DNA of 64,000 nucleotides from Aggregatibacter segnis ATCC 33393 (lineage in GTDB: Bacteria; Pseudomonadota; Gammaproteobacteria; Enterobacterales; Pasteurellaceae), in contig NZ_GL622200.1 in the NCBI RefSeq assembly GCF_000185305.1, positions 283,359-347,358 on the forward strand. The letters are read 5' to 3'. This document shows positions 52,403-62,523 of this stretch, piece by piece. Below the pieces are notes generated by a model. That model was not told the DNA's origin. It was given only the letters and a program-made list of their open reading frames with translations, and did not search any database. The stretch's first letter is position 1. The number at the start of each line of letters is the position of its first letter. The translations under genes were made by a program, and so were the position numbers.

Positions 52403-53194
52403 ATGGCTCGTCGTCCTTTAGTTATGGGTAACTGGAAATTAAACGGTAGCAAAGCCTTCACTCGTGAATTAATCACCAGTTTAAAAGAAGCATTACACGG
52501 TGTGACCGGCTGTGACGTGGCAATTGCCCCACCGGTAATGTATTTGGCGGAAGCAGAAAAATTATTATCCAACTGTGGTTGCAGCTGTGGCGGTGAAAAT
52601 ATCATCCAATTAGGCGCACAAAACGTGGATGTGAACGTGAAAGGCGCCTTCACCGGTGACATTTCCACAGAAATGTTAAAAGATTTCGGCGCGAAATATA
52701 TTATTATCGGTCACTCCGAGCGTCGTACTTATCACAAAGAAAGCGATGAATTCGTGGCGAAAAAATTCGGTGCGTTAAAAGAAGCGGGCTTGGTACCGGT
52801 GTTGTGTATCGGTGAATCTGAAGCGGAAAATGAAGCAGGCAAAACCGAAGAAGTTTGCGCACGTCAAATTGATGCCGTCATCAACCTGTTAGGCGTAGAA
52901 GCCTTCAACGGTGCGGTGATTGCGTATGAACCAATTTGGGCAATCGGAACCGGCAAATCTGCGACTCCGGCACAAGCGCAAGCTGTACACGCATTCATCC
53001 GTGGTCACATTGCGAAAAAATCTCAAGCGGTTGCTGATCAAGTGATCATTCAATACGGCGGTTCTGTTAACGATGCTAACGCGGCAGAATTGTTCACCCA
53101 ACCGGATATTGACGGCGCATTAGTGGGTGGCGCGTCCTTAAAAGCCCCAGCCTTTGCGGTCATCGTGAAAGCAGCGGCAAAAGCGAAAAACTAA
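52403..53194 (+). CDS. tpiA: Triosephosphate isomerase
   Basis: Interconverts dihydroxyacetone phosphate and glyceraldehyde 3-phosphate. The 263 residues keep all active-site parts: Lys in [10 protein letters not shown], His in [11 protein letters not shown], Glu in [18 protein letters not shown], and the phosphate loops YGGSVND and [10 protein letters not shown]. Strong ribosome-binding site AAGGAGA. The upstream 160 bases contain TATAGT (52357-52362) as possible -10 box. Confidence 0.98.
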   Translation: MARRPLVMGNWKLNGSKAFTRELITSLKEALHGVTGCDVAIAPPVMYLAEAEKLLSNCGCSCGGENIIQLGAQNVDVNVKGAFTGDISTEMLKDFGAKYIIIGHSERRTYHKESDEFVAKKFGALKEAGLVPVLCIGESEAENEAGKTEEVCARQIDAVINLLGVEAFNGAVIAYEPIWAIGTGKSATPAQAQAVHAFIRGHIAKKSQAVADQVIIQYGGSVNDANAAELFTQPDIDGALVGGASLKAPAFAVIVKAAAKAKN

Positions 53195-53211
53195 TTTCAT
53201 TTTGTCTTTGA

Positions 53212-53241
53212 GGGTCGGTGAATACCGACCCTTTTCGTTTT
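53212..53241 (+). terminator. Rho-independent terminator of tpiA
   Basis: GGGTCGGT, loop GAAT, ACCGACCC, then TTTTCGTTTT, 17 bases after the stop. Confidence 0.85.
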
Positions 53242-53267
53242 CAGATTTCAGAAACTTCCGCTATAAT
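53239..53267 (+). promoter_or_regulatory. Predicted menB promoter
   Basis: A perfect TATAAT (53262-53267) is preceded after 17 bases by TTTCAG. The start of menB lies 38 bases further. Confidence 0.5.
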
Positions 53268-53305
53268 GACCGCACTTTTTTAACCTTAAATTAAAGGAAT
53301 TTCTC

Positions 53306-54163
53306 ATGCAAAATCCAAAAGATGATGTTTTATATGCGCCGGTTGAGTGGGTTGATCACAGCGCGGGTTACACCGACATTCGTTATCACAAATCCACCGA
53401 CGGCATTGCCAAAATCACCATCAATCGTCCGGAAGTGCGCAATGCTTTCCGTCCGCAAACCGTTAAAGAAATGATCACCGCTTTTGCCGATGCCCGTTTT
53501 GACGAAAAAATCGGTGTTATCGTGTTGACCGGTGAAGGTGAAAAAGCGTTCTGTTCCGGCGGTGACCAAAAAGTACGTGGCGATTACGGCGGCTATAAAG
53601 ACGACAGCGGCGTGCATCATCTCAACGTGTTGGATTTCCAACGTGATATTCGTACTTGCCCGAAACCGGTGGTAGCGATGGTGGCAGGTTATGCCATTGG
53701 TGGTGGCCACGTGTTACACATGATGTGTGATCTTACCATTTCCGCAGACAACGCCATTTACGGCCAAACCGGCCCGAAAGTGGGTTCTTTTGATGGCGGT
53801 TGGGGTGCAAGCTATATGGCACGTATCGTCGGTCAGAAAAAAGCGCGTGAAATTTGGTTCTTATGCCGTCAATATAATGCACAAGAAGCCTTAGACATGG
53901 GCTTAGTGAACACAGTCGTGCCTTACGCTGAGTTAGAAAAAGAAACTGTACGTTGGTGTCGTGAAATGCTACGCAACAGCCCGATTGCTTTACGTTGCTT
54001 GAAAGCGGCATTAAATGCCGACTGCGACGGTCAATCCGGTCTTCAAGAACTTGCCGGGAACGCCACCATGTTGTTCTACATGACAGAAGAAGGCCAAGAA
54101 GGTCGCAACGCCTTCAATGAAAAACGCGCGCCGGACTTCGGTAAATTTAAGCGCAATCCTTAA
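53306..54163 (+). CDS. menB: 1,4-dihydroxy-2-naphthoyl-CoA synthase
   Basis: Closes the second ring of menaquinone from o-succinylbenzoyl-CoA. The 285-residue crotonase-fold protein has [32 protein letters not shown] (oxyanion hole), [20 protein letters not shown] and the C-terminal [16 protein letters not shown]. Intact. It lies directly upstream of menC, as in H. influenzae, but an inverted uptake pair separates the two. Confidence 0.97.
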   Translation: MQNPKDDVLYAPVEWVDHSAGYTDIRYHKSTDGIAKITINRPEVRNAFRPQTVKEMITAFADARFDEKIGVIVLTGEGEKAFCSGGDQKVRGDYGGYKDDSGVHHLNVLDFQRDIRTCPKPVVAMVAGYAIGGGHVLHMMCDLTISADNAIYGQTGPKVGSFDGGWGASYMARIVGQKKAREIWFLCRQYNAQEALDMGLVNTVVPYAELEKETVRWCREMLRNSPIALRCLKAALNADCDGQSGLQELAGNATMLFYMTEEGQEGRNAFNEKRAPDFGKFKRNP

Positions 54164-54166
54164 GAT

Positions 54167-54215
54167 AAAAAGTGCGGTCGATTTAAAAAACATTTTTAAA
54201 AACGACCGCACTTTT
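54167..54215 (+). terminator. Inverted uptake-sequence terminator of menB
   Basis: AAAAAGTGCGGTCG and CGACCGCACTTTT with TTTAAAAAA/TTTTTAAA between them, 4 bases after the menB stop. It would separate menB from the fused menC. Confidence 0.7.
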
Positions 54216-54265
54216 GTTATTGAAAGCAAAATAATTTCTTTTCTGTAATTGTATAGGTAAAGGCG

Positions 54266-55579
54266 ATGGATTTCGGTTTAACAGAAACAATCATTAAAAA
54301 CATCGGTTGGCATTTACGCCATTTCCCTCAGGTTGAAACAGCAATTTTATTTGGCTCGCGCGGGAAGGGGAATTTTCGTGAAGACTCGGACATTGATTTA
54401 GCCTTAAAAGGCGATGGCATTACTGACGCCATGTTGCACGACATTCAGCAAACCCTCTCGCAAACTACCATTCCGTATAAATTTGATGTAATCATTTATG
54501 ACAAGATTACCGATCCGGCTTTACTGGCGCATATTCAACAGGTGGGCAAAATTTTCTATGAAAAGAAAGATTGCGCTATTCAACATCGTCGCTATCAACT
54601 TTTCCGTTATTCCATTCCGGTGGATTCTCAACTGATTTTGCGCAATCGCTTTTTGAAAAAGCGTGAAGGTCTTTTGGTGAAAGTGTGCTGTGGGCAAAAT
54701 GAAGGTTGGGGCGAAATTGCGCCGTTGCCGGAATTTAGCCATGAAACCTTAGATCAAGCGCAAGCCCAAGCCATCGAATGGCTGGAAAAATGGGATCAAT
54801 CCCGCAGTTGTAATGTAAAACTGGATTTAACGGCGGATTTGTATCCTTCCGTGGCATTTGGTTTAAGCTGTGCGTTATTTGAAATGAAAGGTCGCTTGGA
54901 CGATGAAGGCAATTATCAAACGGCGCCTTTATGTTATGGCGATCCCGATGAACTTTATGAACCGCTGGATCAAATGCAGGGTGAAAAAGTGGCGAAAGTG
55001 AAAGTGGGCATGTATGAAGCCAATCGTGATGGCCTCATTGCCGATATGCTGTTAGAAGCCATTCCAGATTTGCAATTACGGCTAGATGCTAACCGTAGCT
55101 GGACACCGGCTAAAGCGCAAATGTTTGCGAAATATGTGAAACCTGAGCATCGTGCGCGCATTCAATTTATTGAAGAACCTTGCAAAACCCGTGAAGAAAG
55201 TCGCCAATTTGCGGCAGAAACCGGCATTAACATTGCCTGGGATGAAAGCGTACGCGAACCGGATTTTTGCGTGGAAAAAGAACCGCACTTGGCAGCGATT
55301 GTGATTAAACCGACCTTGGTGGGATCTATTGAGCGTTGTGCTGAGTTGATTGCACAGGCGCATGCATTAGGTATTAAAGCGGTTATCAGTTCCAGCATTG
55401 AAAGTAGCTTCGGTTTAACCCAACTGGCACGCATGGCGCAACAATATACGCCAAATGTCACGCCGGGATTAGACACACTGGATTTAATGGATTATCAAGT
55501 CGTCAGAACCTGGCCAGGGTCGGAGTTACCTGTCGTTGACTTCGATTCGGAATTCATTACCGAAGTCATTTTAGATTAA
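54266..55579 (+). CDS. menC: MNT nucleotidyltransferase domain fused to o-succinylbenzoate synthase (MenC)
   Basis: A single 437-residue frame with two complete domains. Residues 1-100 match minimal nucleotidyltransferases (MntA / HI0073 type): [20 protein letters not shown] holds the GSRxxG and SDIDL metal-binding motifs, and KFDVIIYD near 72-79 gives the third acidic residue. Residues from about 106 ([18 protein letters not shown]) form a full MenC enolase-superfamily enzyme: [16 protein letters not shown], lysine in [11 protein letters not shown], Asp in LRLDANRSW, Glu in FIEEPCK, Asp in AWDESVREP and lysine in VIKPTLVGS. The two domains are in frame with an 8-residue linker and no internal ATG between them. 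Ribosome-binding site AGGTAAAGGCG precedes the ATG. No HEPN partner is nearby. Confidence 0.9.
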   Translation: MDFGLTETIIKNIGWHLRHFPQVETAILFGSRGKGNFREDSDIDLALKGDGITDAMLHDIQQTLSQTTIPYKFDVIIYDKITDPALLAHIQQVGKIFYEKKDCAIQHRRYQLFRYSIPVDSQLILRNRFLKKREGLLVKVCCGQNEGWGEIAPLPEFSHETLDQAQAQAIEWLEKWDQSRSCNVKLDLTADLYPSVAFGLSCALFEMKGRLDDEGNYQTAPLCYGDPDELYEPLDQMQGEKVAKVKVGMYEANRDGLIADMLLEAIPDLQLRLDANRSWTPAKAQMFAKYVKPEHRARIQFIEEPCKTREESRQFAAETGINIAWDESVREPDFCVEKEPHLAAIVIKPTLVGSIERCAELIAQAHALGIKAVISSSIESSFGLTQLARMAQQYTPNVTPGLDTLDLMDYQVVRTWPGSELPVVDFDSEFITEVILD

Positions 55580-55685
55580 AAGTGCGGTCGTTTTTTCGAT
55601 TATTTTTTATAGTGCGGTTTTTTACAGATTAGACCAGCCAAAAGCGAAAAATCATTATAATGCGCGCAATAAAAAGGAATGTGAT

Positions 55686-56135
55686 ATGTCATCAAAATAC
55701 AACATTTTGCTGTTAAATGGCCCGAACTTGAATATGTTGGGTGTGCGTGAGCCAGGTCATTACGGACATTTATCCTTAGCGGAAATTGAACGGCATTTGC
55801 AACAACAAGCGGTAAAACAGCAAGTGGCACTGGATTGTTTTCAAGCCAATAGTGAAGAAAAATTGATTGAGAAAATTCACCAAAGCTTTCAAAAAGTGGA
55901 TTTTATTATTATCAATCCCGCGGCCTATACCCACACCAGCGTGGCGTTGCGTGATGCGTTACTTGCCGTTGGCATTCCTTTCGTTGAAGTGCATTTATCC
56001 AATATTCATAAACGAGAACCGTTTCGTCATCATTCCTATTTTAGTGATGTGGCGGAAAGTGTGATTTGTGGCTGTGGTGCGCAGGGGTATGATTTTGCAT
56101 TACAGTTTGCCGTAAATTATCTTTCAAAAAAGTGA
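55686..56135 (+). CDS. aroQ: 3-dehydroquinate dehydratase, type II
   Basis: Catalyses the third step of the shikimate pathway. The 149-residue dodecameric type-II enzyme has [20 protein letters not shown] with the catalytic Tyr, [32 protein letters not shown], and [20 protein letters not shown] with the catalytic His. A perfect TATAAT (55656-55661) precedes it. It leads the conserved aroQ-accB-accC order. Confidence 0.97.
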   Translation: MSSKYNILLLNGPNLNMLGVREPGHYGHLSLAEIERHLQQQAVKQQVALDCFQANSEEKLIEKIHQSFQKVDFIIINPAAYTHTSVALRDALLAVGIPFVEVHLSNIHKREPFRHHSYFSDVAESVICGCGAQGYDFALQFAVNYLSKK

Positions 56136-56282
56136 AGATCGGCGAGATTTAGCAAAAAATCGCAGAATTTTATCGCCAAAATAATGATTTTGAGGTAATC
56201 TCTCGGGCGAAAATTTATCTTAATCCATACCGTGCTTTTTTCAAAAGTGCGGTGAAAATCTAGCATATTTTAGGAAAAAACT

Positions 56283-56744
56283 ATGGACATTCGTAAAATT
56301 AAAAAACTGATTGAATTAGTGGAAGAATCCGGTATTACGGAACTCGAAGTTTCAGAAGAAGAGGGTTCTGTACGTATTAGTCGTGCCACTGTTGCCGCGC
56401 CGGCAAATGTTCAGTATTCCATTCCAGCAGCTGCACCGGTTCCGGTTGCGGCTCCTGTTGCACCAGCTGCCGCGCCGGCAGCCCCTGCTGCTGCACCTGA
56501 AGAAGTTTCTGGTCATAAGATCCGCTCTCCGATGGTAGGAACGTTCTATCGTAGTCCAAGCCCTGAAGCGAAAGCGTTTGTTGAAGTGGGGCAAACCGTA
56601 AAAGTAGGTGATGCACTTTGCATCGTTGAAGCGATGAAAATGATGAACCGTATTGAAGCGGATAAAGCAGGTGTAGTAAAAGCTATTTTGGTAAATGATG
56701 GTGAGCCTGTCGAATTTGATGAGCCGTTGATTATTATCGAATAA
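56283..56744 (+). CDS. accB: Biotin carboxyl carrier protein of acetyl-CoA carboxylase
   Basis: Carries the biotin used by acetyl-CoA carboxylase. The 153 residues comprise an N-terminal AccC-binding part ([20 protein letters not shown]), an Ala/Pro/Val-rich mobile linker near 40-75, and the biotinyl domain with the thumb region and the biotin site [10 protein letters not shown]. It connects the bioA-D cluster of this window to fatty-acid synthesis. No BirA operator is apparent upstream. Confidence 0.97.
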   Translation: MDIRKIKKLIELVEESGITELEVSEEEGSVRISRATVAAPANVQYSIPAAAPVPVAAPVAPAAAPAAPAAAPEEVSGHKIRSPMVGTFYRSPSPEAKAFVEVGQTVKVGDALCIVEAMKMMNRIEADKAGVVKAILVNDGEPVEFDEPLIIIE

Positions 56745-56785
56745 TTAACATAGCAGACCATAATTTAAACAAGAATGGATTTATT

Positions 56786-58132
56786 ATGTTAGAAAAAGTT
56801 GTTATCGCCAATCGTGGTGAAATTGCACTGCGAATTTTGCGCGCCTGCAAAGAATTGGGCATTAAAACTGTTGCGGTTCATTCCACCGCCGACCGTGAGT
56901 TAAAACACGTTCTGCTTGCAGATGAAACCGTGTGTATCGGTCCTGCTCAATCTGCAAAAAGTTATTTAAATATTCCGGCAATTATTGCCGCAGCTGAAGT
57001 GACCGGCGCTGATGCTATTCACCCGGGCTATGGTTTTCTTTCCGAAAATGCGGATTTCGCCGAACAGGTAGAAAGCTCCGGTTTCACGTTTATCGGACCA
57101 ACTGCCGATGTGATTCGTTTGATGGGCGACAAAGTGTCCGCGATTAACGCCATGAAAAAAGCCGGTGTGCCTTGCGTTCCGGGTTCTGATGGCCCATTAA
57201 CCTCTGACATCGCGAAAAACAAAGAAATCGCGAAACGTATTGGCTATCCGATCATTATCAAAGCCTCCGGTGGCGGCGGTGGTCGTGGTATGCGTGTAGT
57301 CCGTAGCGAAGAGGCGTTAGAAGAATCTATTGCCATGACGAAAGCAGAAGCGAAAGCGGCTTTCAACAACGACATGGTTTACATGGAAAAATATTTGGAA
57401 AACCCACGCCATGTGGAAATCCAAGTATTAGCAGACACCCACGGCAATGCGGTTTACTTGGCAGAGCGTGACTGTTCTATGCAACGTCGTCACCAAAAAG
57501 TGGTGGAAGAAGCGCCTGCACCGGGCATTACCGAAGAAGTACGTCGTGATATCGGTTCTCGTTGTGCGAAGGCTTGTGTGGAAATTGGCTATCGTGGTGC
57601 GGGTACGTTTGAATTCTTATATGAAAACGGTGAGTTCTATTTCATTGAAATGAATACCCGTATTCAAGTGGAACATCCGGTGACGGAAATGATTACCGGT
57701 GTGGACTTGGTGAAAGAGCAATTGCGTATTGCGGCGGGCTTGCCGATTTCTTTCAAACAAGAAGACATCAAAGTGAAAGGCCATGCGATGGAATGTCGTA
57801 TCAACGCAGAAGATCCAAAAACCTTCTTGCCTTCACCGGGTAAAGTGGCACATTTACATTCCCCGGGTGGTCTAGGCGTGCGTTGGGATTCTCATGTTTA
57901 CGCAGGTTACACGGTTCCTCCGCATTATGATTCCATGATTGCGAAATTAATTACTTACGGCGATACCCGTGAAGTGGCGATCCGTCGTATGCAAAATGCC
58001 TTATCAGAAACCATCATTGATGGGATTAAAACGAATATTCCGTTGCATGATCTGATTTTAGCAGACGAAAACTTCCAAAAAGGTGGCACAAATATCCACT
58101 ATTTGGAGAAAAAATTAGGTATGCACGAATAA
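56786..58132 (+). CDS. accC: Biotin carboxylase subunit of acetyl-CoA carboxylase
   Basis: Carboxylates biotin on AccB with ATP and bicarbonate. The 448 residues open [20 protein letters not shown] and contain the ATP-grasp glycine loop [14 protein letters not shown], the signature [38 protein letters not shown] and the active-site [20 protein letters not shown]. Intact. It follows accB by 41 bases. Confidence 0.98.
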   Translation: MLEKVVIANRGEIALRILRACKELGIKTVAVHSTADRELKHVLLADETVCIGPAQSAKSYLNIPAIIAAAEVTGADAIHPGYGFLSENADFAEQVESSGFTFIGPTADVIRLMGDKVSAINAMKKAGVPCVPGSDGPLTSDIAKNKEIAKRIGYPIIIKASGGGGGRGMRVVRSEEALEESIAMTKAEAKAAFNNDMVYMEKYLENPRHVEIQVLADTHGNAVYLAERDCSMQRRHQKVVEEAPAPGITEEVRRDIGSRCAKACVEIGYRGAGTFEFLYENGEFYFIEMNTRIQVEHPVTEMITGVDLVKEQLRIAAGLPISFKQEDIKVKGHAMECRINAEDPKTFLPSPGKVAHLHSPGGLGVRWDSHVYAGYTVPPHYDSMIAKLITYGDTREVAIRRMQNALSETIIDGIKTNIPLHDLILADENFQKGGTNIHYLEKKLGMHE

Positions 58133-58148
58133 AACGTGGCATTAATAG

Positions 58149-58174
58149 AAAAAGTGGATTTTATCCACTTTTTT
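58149..58174 (+). terminator. Terminator-like hairpin after accC
   Basis: AAAAAGTGGAT, loop TTT, ATCCACTTTTTT then TATTT, 16 bases after the accC stop. It may limit read-through into yhdT-panF. Confidence 0.75.
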
Positions 58175-58189
58175 ATTTAGGAATGATAT

Positions 58190-58465
58190 ATGGACTTACA
58201 ACAACGTTATAAACAAGCGACCAAAGAAGCCCGTTGGGCATTGGGCTTAACTTTGCTTTATGTAATTGGTTGGTGCTTATGTGCTTACTTACCCAAAGGT
58301 ACACAAGGGCCAATTGGTTTTCCTCTGTGGTTTGAATTAGCCTGTATTTACCTGCCGATTCTGTTTATTGTGGTCGCGTATTGGCTGATTAAAATTGTGT
58401 TTCAGGATATTCCACTGGATGTGGAACAGGAAAAACAACATTCGACAACGGAGCGTCATCAATGA
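58190..58465 (+). CDS. yhdT: YhdT family membrane protein (DUF997)
   Basis: A 91-residue protein with two membrane helices (about 17-34 and 45-68). RYKQATKEARWALGLTLLYV and GFPLWFELACIYLPILF are the DUF997 marks. It is almost always encoded before panF and overlaps it here by 4 bases, like small subunits that accompany some sodium symporters. Its role is not established. Confidence 0.9.
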   Translation: MDLQQRYKQATKEARWALGLTLLYVIGWCLCAYLPKGTQGPIGFPLWFELACIYLPILFIVVAYWLIKIVFQDIPLDVEQEKQHSTTERHQ

Positions 58466-59895
58466 ACCTAGGGATTATTTTTCCGCTCATCATTTATTTA
58501 GCCTTTGTTTTCGGGGCGGCGATTTATGCTTATGTTAAACGCCAAAAAGGTGGTGATTTTCTTTCCGAATATTATGTGGGTAACCGTTCTATGACGGGCT
58601 TTGTGCTTGCCATGACAACTGCTTCTACCTACGCCAGTGCCAGTTCCTTTATTGGCGGTCCCGGTGCGGCGTATAAATACGGCTTAGGCTGGGTCTTGCT
58701 TGCCATGATCCAAGTGCCTGCGGTGTGGTTAGCACTTGGTGCGTTGGGGAAAAAATTTGCTTTGCTTTCCCGTGAGACCAATGCGTTGACCATCAACGAT
58801 TTATTACTTTATCGCTATAAAAACAAATATTTGGTATGGATTGCCTGTGTTGCGTTGTTGATCGCGTTCTTTGCGGCGATGACCGTGCAATTTATCGGTG
58901 GTGCCCGTTTATTGGAAACGACTATCGGCATTCCTTATACTCAAGCCTTACTGATTTTCGCTTTAACCGTGGGGATTTATACCTTCATCGGTGGTTTCCG
59001 TGCTGTGGTGTTAACGGACACGATCCAAGGTACCGTGATGATTCTCGGCACGATTGTGTTATTGGTCGGCGTGATTTATCAGGTGGGTGGTGTCGAAAGT
59101 GCGGTCAAAAAATTAACTGAAATTGATCCAAGCCTCGTCAGCCCGTACGGTCCGAATGAGATGTTGGATTTCCAATTTATGGCGTCTTTCTGGATTTTGG
59201 TTTGCTTCGGTGTAGTTGGTTTGCCGCACACAGCCGTGCGTTGCATGGCGTTTAAAGACAGCAAAGCCCTGCACAATGGTATGCTAATCGGCACGATCGT
59301 GTTGACGATTATCATGTTCGGTATGCACTTGGCGGGCGCATTGGGGCGCGCCATCGTGCCGGATTTAACGGTGTCGGATAAAGTGATTCCAAGCCTGATG
59401 TTGCAAGTGTTGCCACCGATTGTGGCTGGGATTTTCCTTGCAGCACCAATGTCAGCGATTATGTCCACGGTGGATGCGCAGCTTATTCAGTCGTCTTCTA
59501 TTTTTGTGAAAGACTTGTATTTGGCGGCAAAACCGCAGGCAGTGCAAAATCAAAAACGGATTGGTCGAATCTCCTCAATCATTACGTTAATTTTGACCGC
59601 ACTTTTAATTTTTGCGTCTCTGAATCCGCCGGATATGATCATTTGGCTGAACCTGTTTGCCTTTGGTGGACTTGAAGCTGCATTTTTGTGGGTCATCGTT
59701 CTCGGACTTTACTGGGATAAAGCCAATGCTTATGGTGCGGTTAGCTCCATGTTGGTCGGCTTGGTTTCGTTTATTTTATTTACCCAATTTGGCATTAAAC
59801 TCTTTGGCTTCAACCCGATTGTGCCTTCTCTCGTCTTTGGCTTAGCGGCATTTTTGATTGGGAATAAAATCGGCGAGAAGCGCCATTCATCATAA
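58462..59895 (+). CDS. panF: Sodium/pantothenate symporter
   Basis: Imports pantothenate, the precursor of coenzyme A and of the ACP prosthetic group. The 477-residue SSS-family protein has about twelve to thirteen helices. [58 protein letters not shown] and [19 protein letters not shown] match the PanF branch. The start overlaps the yhdT stop. An uptake sequence is embedded near 59097. Confidence 0.95.
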   Translation: MNLGIIFPLIIYLAFVFGAAIYAYVKRQKGGDFLSEYYVGNRSMTGFVLAMTTASTYASASSFIGGPGAAYKYGLGWVLLAMIQVPAVWLALGALGKKFALLSRETNALTINDLLLYRYKNKYLVWIACVALLIAFFAAMTVQFIGGARLLETTIGIPYTQALLIFALTVGIYTFIGGFRAVVLTDTIQGTVMILGTIVLLVGVIYQVGGVESAVKKLTEIDPSLVSPYGPNEMLDFQFMASFWILVCFGVVGLPHTAVRCMAFKDSKALHNGMLIGTIVLTIIMFGMHLAGALGRAIVPDLTVSDKVIPSLMLQVLPPIVAGIFLAAPMSAIMSTVDAQLIQSSSIFVKDLYLAAKPQAVQNQKRIGRISSIITLILTALLIFASLNPPDMIIWLNLFAFGGLEAAFLWVIVLGLYWDKANAYGAVSSMLVGLVSFILFTQFGIKLFGFNPIVPSLVFGLAAFLIGNKIGEKRHSS

Positions 59896-59912
59896 AATAT
59901 ATAGGAATAAAC

Positions 59913-60797
59913 ATGGCTTGGATTCAAATTCGCCTAAACAGTACTAACGAAAAGGCAGAGCAAATCAGTGATTTTTTAGAAGAAATCGGCTCAGTGTCCG
60001 TTACTTTTATGGACAGCCAAGATACGCCGATTTTTGAACCGTTACCGGGAGAAACCCGCTTGTGGGGCAACACCGATGTGATTGCTTTGTTTGATGCAGA
60101 AACCGATATGAATGTGGTGGTGGATGCACTTAAACAGGCGAAGCATTTGGATGAACATACCGCTTATAAAATCGAACAAATCGAAGACAAAGACTGGGAG
60201 CGCGAGTGGATGGATAATTTCCATCCAATGCAATTTGGTCAGCGTTTGTGGATTTGCCCAAGCTGGCGTGATGTGCCGGATCCGAATGCCGTGAACGTGA
60301 TGCTTGATCCGGGCTTGGCGTTTGGTACAGGGACACACCCGACCACAGCGCTTTGTTTGGAATGGCTCGATAGTTTAGATTTAAAAGATAAAACGGTGAT
60401 CGACTTTGGTTGTGGCTCCGGCATTTTGGCCATTGCGGCATTGAAGCTGGGCGCAAAAAGTGCGGTCGGTATTGATATTGATCCTCAAGCGATTTTAGCC
60501 AGCCGCAACAATGCGGAACAAAACGGCGTGGCGGATCGCTTGCAACTGTTTTTATCCGATGAAAAACCGTCGGACTTGAAAGCCGATGTGGTGGTAGCGA
60601 ATATTTTGGCGGGGCCGTTAAAAGAGCTTTACCCGGTGATTAGTCAGTTGGTGAAACCATACGGGGATTTGGGCTTGTCGGGTATTCTGGCGACACAAGC
60701 GCAATCCGTGTGTGATGCCTATGCAGAGCGCTTTGTGTTGGCGCCGGTGGCAGAACGCGAAGAATGGTGTCGAATTACCGGTAAGCTAAAGGCATAA
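59913..60797 (+). CDS. prmA: Ribosomal protein L11 methyltransferase
   Basis: Trimethylates ribosomal protein L11. The 294 residues comprise an N-terminal substrate-recognition domain ([20 protein letters not shown]) and a SAM methyltransferase domain with [40 protein letters not shown] and [15 protein letters not shown]. It starts 17 bases after panF. The order panF-prmA-dusB-fis is conserved with E. coli. Confidence 0.97.
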   Translation: MAWIQIRLNSTNEKAEQISDFLEEIGSVSVTFMDSQDTPIFEPLPGETRLWGNTDVIALFDAETDMNVVVDALKQAKHLDEHTAYKIEQIEDKDWEREWMDNFHPMQFGQRLWICPSWRDVPDPNAVNVMLDPGLAFGTGTHPTTALCLEWLDSLDLKDKTVIDFGCGSGILAIAALKLGAKSAVGIDIDPQAILASRNNAEQNGVADRLQLFLSDEKPSDLKADVVVANILAGPLKELYPVISQLVKPYGDLGLSGILATQAQSVCDAYAERFVLAPVAEREEWCRITGKLKA

Positions 60798-60824
60798 CGC
60801 ACAATAAGCCTCAAAGTATAATAG

Positions 60825-60867
60825 AAAAGTGCGGTGGAGAAATATCACGTTTTTTCACCGCACTTTT
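60825..60867 (+). terminator. Inverted uptake-sequence terminator of prmA
   Basis: AAAAGTGCGGTG and CACCGCACTTTT flank a 19-base loop, followed by more T, before the dusB-fis promoter. Confidence 0.65.
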
Positions 60868-60995
60868 TGTTTTACGGCGCTCAATGAACGAGACAATTTC
60901 CCCATCAAAGTCAATTCTTTTATAGCAAATTTCTGCAGAAATTTGGCAAATTGAATTGGATCTAAAAAAATTATAATTTGTATAAAAATTACCCT

Positions 60996-61023
60996 TTGCA
61001 AACGCATTAAAAGTGCGTATGAT
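60996..61023 (+). promoter_or_regulatory. Predicted promoter of dusB-fis
   Basis: TTGCAA (60996-61001), 16 bases and TATGAT (61018-61023), followed by AGCGCACC. The GC-rich discriminator is in line with the stringent, growth-rate-controlled fis promoter of E. coli. Confidence 0.7.
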
Positions 61024-61084
61024 AGCGCACCTTGTCGGTTGGCAGCCGAGTTTGGTCAAGTTGTTGGAAAGTCGCGGAGTCATA

Positions 61085-62047
61085 ATGCGCATTGGTCATT
61101 ATCAATTAAAAAATCGCATTTTATTGGCACCCATGGCGGGAATTACCGATCAACCTTTCCGTAAAATCTGCGCCCATTACGGGGCGGGTTTAACCTTTTC
61201 AGAAATGATGTCAACCAATCCGCAAGTGTGGCATACCGAAAAATCGAAATTGCGCTTAGCGCACCACCAAGATGCCGGTATCAATGCCGTACAAATTGCG
61301 GGTTCCGATCCCGACGAAATGGCGCAAGCCGCTCAAGTGAACGTGGAATACGGCGCTCAAATTATTGATATTAATATGGGCTGTCCAGCGAAAAAGGTGA
61401 ATCGTAAAATGGCGGGCTCCGCCCTTTTGCAATATCCCGACTTAGTTCAACAGATTCTTGAGGCCGTCGTGAAATCTGTCAATGTTCCGGTAACGTTGAA
61501 GATTCGCACCGGTTGGGATACGGAAAATCGAAATTGTGTCGAAATTGCTAAAATCGCAGAGCAAAGTGGCATTCAAGCGTTAACCGTGCATGGTCGCACG
61601 CGCGCCTGTAAATTTGAGGGCGTCGCGGAATATGACTCGATTAAAGCGGTAAAACAAGCTGTTTCCATTCCGGTGATTGCCAATGGCGATATGATTTCCC
61701 CACAACAAGCCAAATTTGTGCTCGATTATACGGGGGCAGATGGCGTAATGATCGGCCGAGGGGCATTAGGCCGACCTTGGGTGTTTCAAACCATGGTGGG
61801 GTTGGTGGAACACAATTCGATCGTGAACGAACCAAGCTTAGAAGAAAAGTGCGGTGTAATTTTGCAACATATCCGTGAGCTACATCAGTTTTACGGTGAT
61901 GAAAAAGGTTACCGAATCGCACGTAAGCATATCGCTTGGTATTTACAGGATATTCAACCTCATTCTGTTTTCAAACAAGATTTTAATGCGATCACTTCCG
62001 CTTCGGCGCAGTTAGACGCATTAGAACAATTTTTTCGTTTAATTTGA
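61085..62047 (+). CDS. dusB: tRNA-dihydrouridine synthase B
   Basis: A flavoenzyme that reduces uridine to dihydrouridine in tRNA D-loops. I start it at the ATG at 61085 ([20 protein letters not shown], 320 residues), as in E. coli; the frame extends 24 codons into the promoter region. [32 protein letters not shown] with the catalytic Cys100, [19 protein letters not shown] and VIANGDMIS are intact. It is the first gene of the dusB-fis operon. Confidence 0.96.
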   Translation: MRIGHYQLKNRILLAPMAGITDQPFRKICAHYGAGLTFSEMMSTNPQVWHTEKSKLRLAHHQDAGINAVQIAGSDPDEMAQAAQVNVEYGAQIIDINMGCPAKKVNRKMAGSALLQYPDLVQQILEAVVKSVNVPVTLKIRTGWDTENRNCVEIAKIAEQSGIQALTVHGRTRACKFEGVAEYDSIKAVKQAVSIPVIANGDMISPQQAKFVLDYTGADGVMIGRGALGRPWVFQTMVGLVEHNSIVNEPSLEEKCGVILQHIRELHQFYGDEKGYRIARKHIAWYLQDIQPHSVFKQDFNAITSASAQLDALEQFFRLI

Positions 62048-62067
62048 TTTAATTAATGGATAGAACA

Positions 62068-62364
62068 ATGTTAGAACAACGTAATCCGGCGGAAGCATTA
62101 ACTGTTTCTGTGCTAAATTCTCAATCTCAAGTAACCAACAAGCCATTACGCGACTCTGTAAAACAGGCTTTAAAAAATTACTTATCCCAATTAGACGGTC
62201 AAGATGTCAACGATCTTTATGAGTTGGTATTGGCAGAAGTTGAACATCCGATGTTGGATATGGTTATGCAATATACCCGTGGTAATCAAACCCGTGCAGC
62301 GACAATGCTAGGCATTAACCGTGGTACATTGCGTAAAAAATTAAAAAAATACGGTATGGGTTAG
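62068..62364 (+). CDS. fis: DNA-binding protein Fis
   Basis: A nucleoid protein that bends DNA and activates stable-RNA promoters in fast growth. I start it at the ATG at 62068 ([20 protein letters not shown]), giving 98 residues as in E. coli; an ATG four codons earlier is less likely. The dimerisation helices ([34 protein letters not shown]) and the C-terminal helix-turn-helix ([20 protein letters not shown]) are nearly identical to E. coli. Confidence 0.97.
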   Translation: MLEQRNPAEALTVSVLNSQSQVTNKPLRDSVKQALKNYLSQLDGQDVNDLYELVLAEVEHPMLDMVMQYTRGNQTRAATMLGINRGTLRKKLKKYGMG

Positions 62365-62387
62365 TTTTTAGCTCATTTTTCATTCTC

Positions 62388-62416
62388 GCCCTTGTCCTTA
62401 TGACAAGGGCTTTTTT
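62388..62416 (+). terminator. Rho-independent terminator of dusB-fis
   Basis: GCCCTTGTC, loop CTTAT, GACAAGGGC and a run of six T, 24 bases after the fis stop. Confidence 0.9.
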
Positions 62417-62442
62417 ATTGTTTTTTCCCGTTTGTTTTTCTT

Positions 62443-62458
62443 GCGCAAACGTTTTCGT
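62443..62458. promoter_or_regulatory. PurR operator before purL
   Basis: GCGCAAACGTTTTCGT matches the PurR consensus ACGCAAACGTTTTCGT at 15 of 16 positions. It ends 17 bases before a TATAAT and so overlaps the expected -35 region, a classic repression position. Confidence 0.85.
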
Positions 62459-62474
62459 TTCTCCCGATTTCCTT

Positions 62475-62480
62475 TATAAT
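62475..62480 (+). promoter_or_regulatory. -10 box of the purL promoter
   Basis: A perfect TATAAT 43 bases before the purL ATG. The -35 region coincides with the PurR operator. Confidence 0.6.
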
Positions 62481-62523
62481 AGCCCGCAATTTTTGTTTCA
62501 ATTCAACCTCAAAGGTAATCCTC

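Noticed and set aside
54558-54632. ATG at the MNT-MenC junction as an independent menC start
   Set aside because: It is out of frame with MenC and reaches a stop after about 25 codons, so it cannot start menC.
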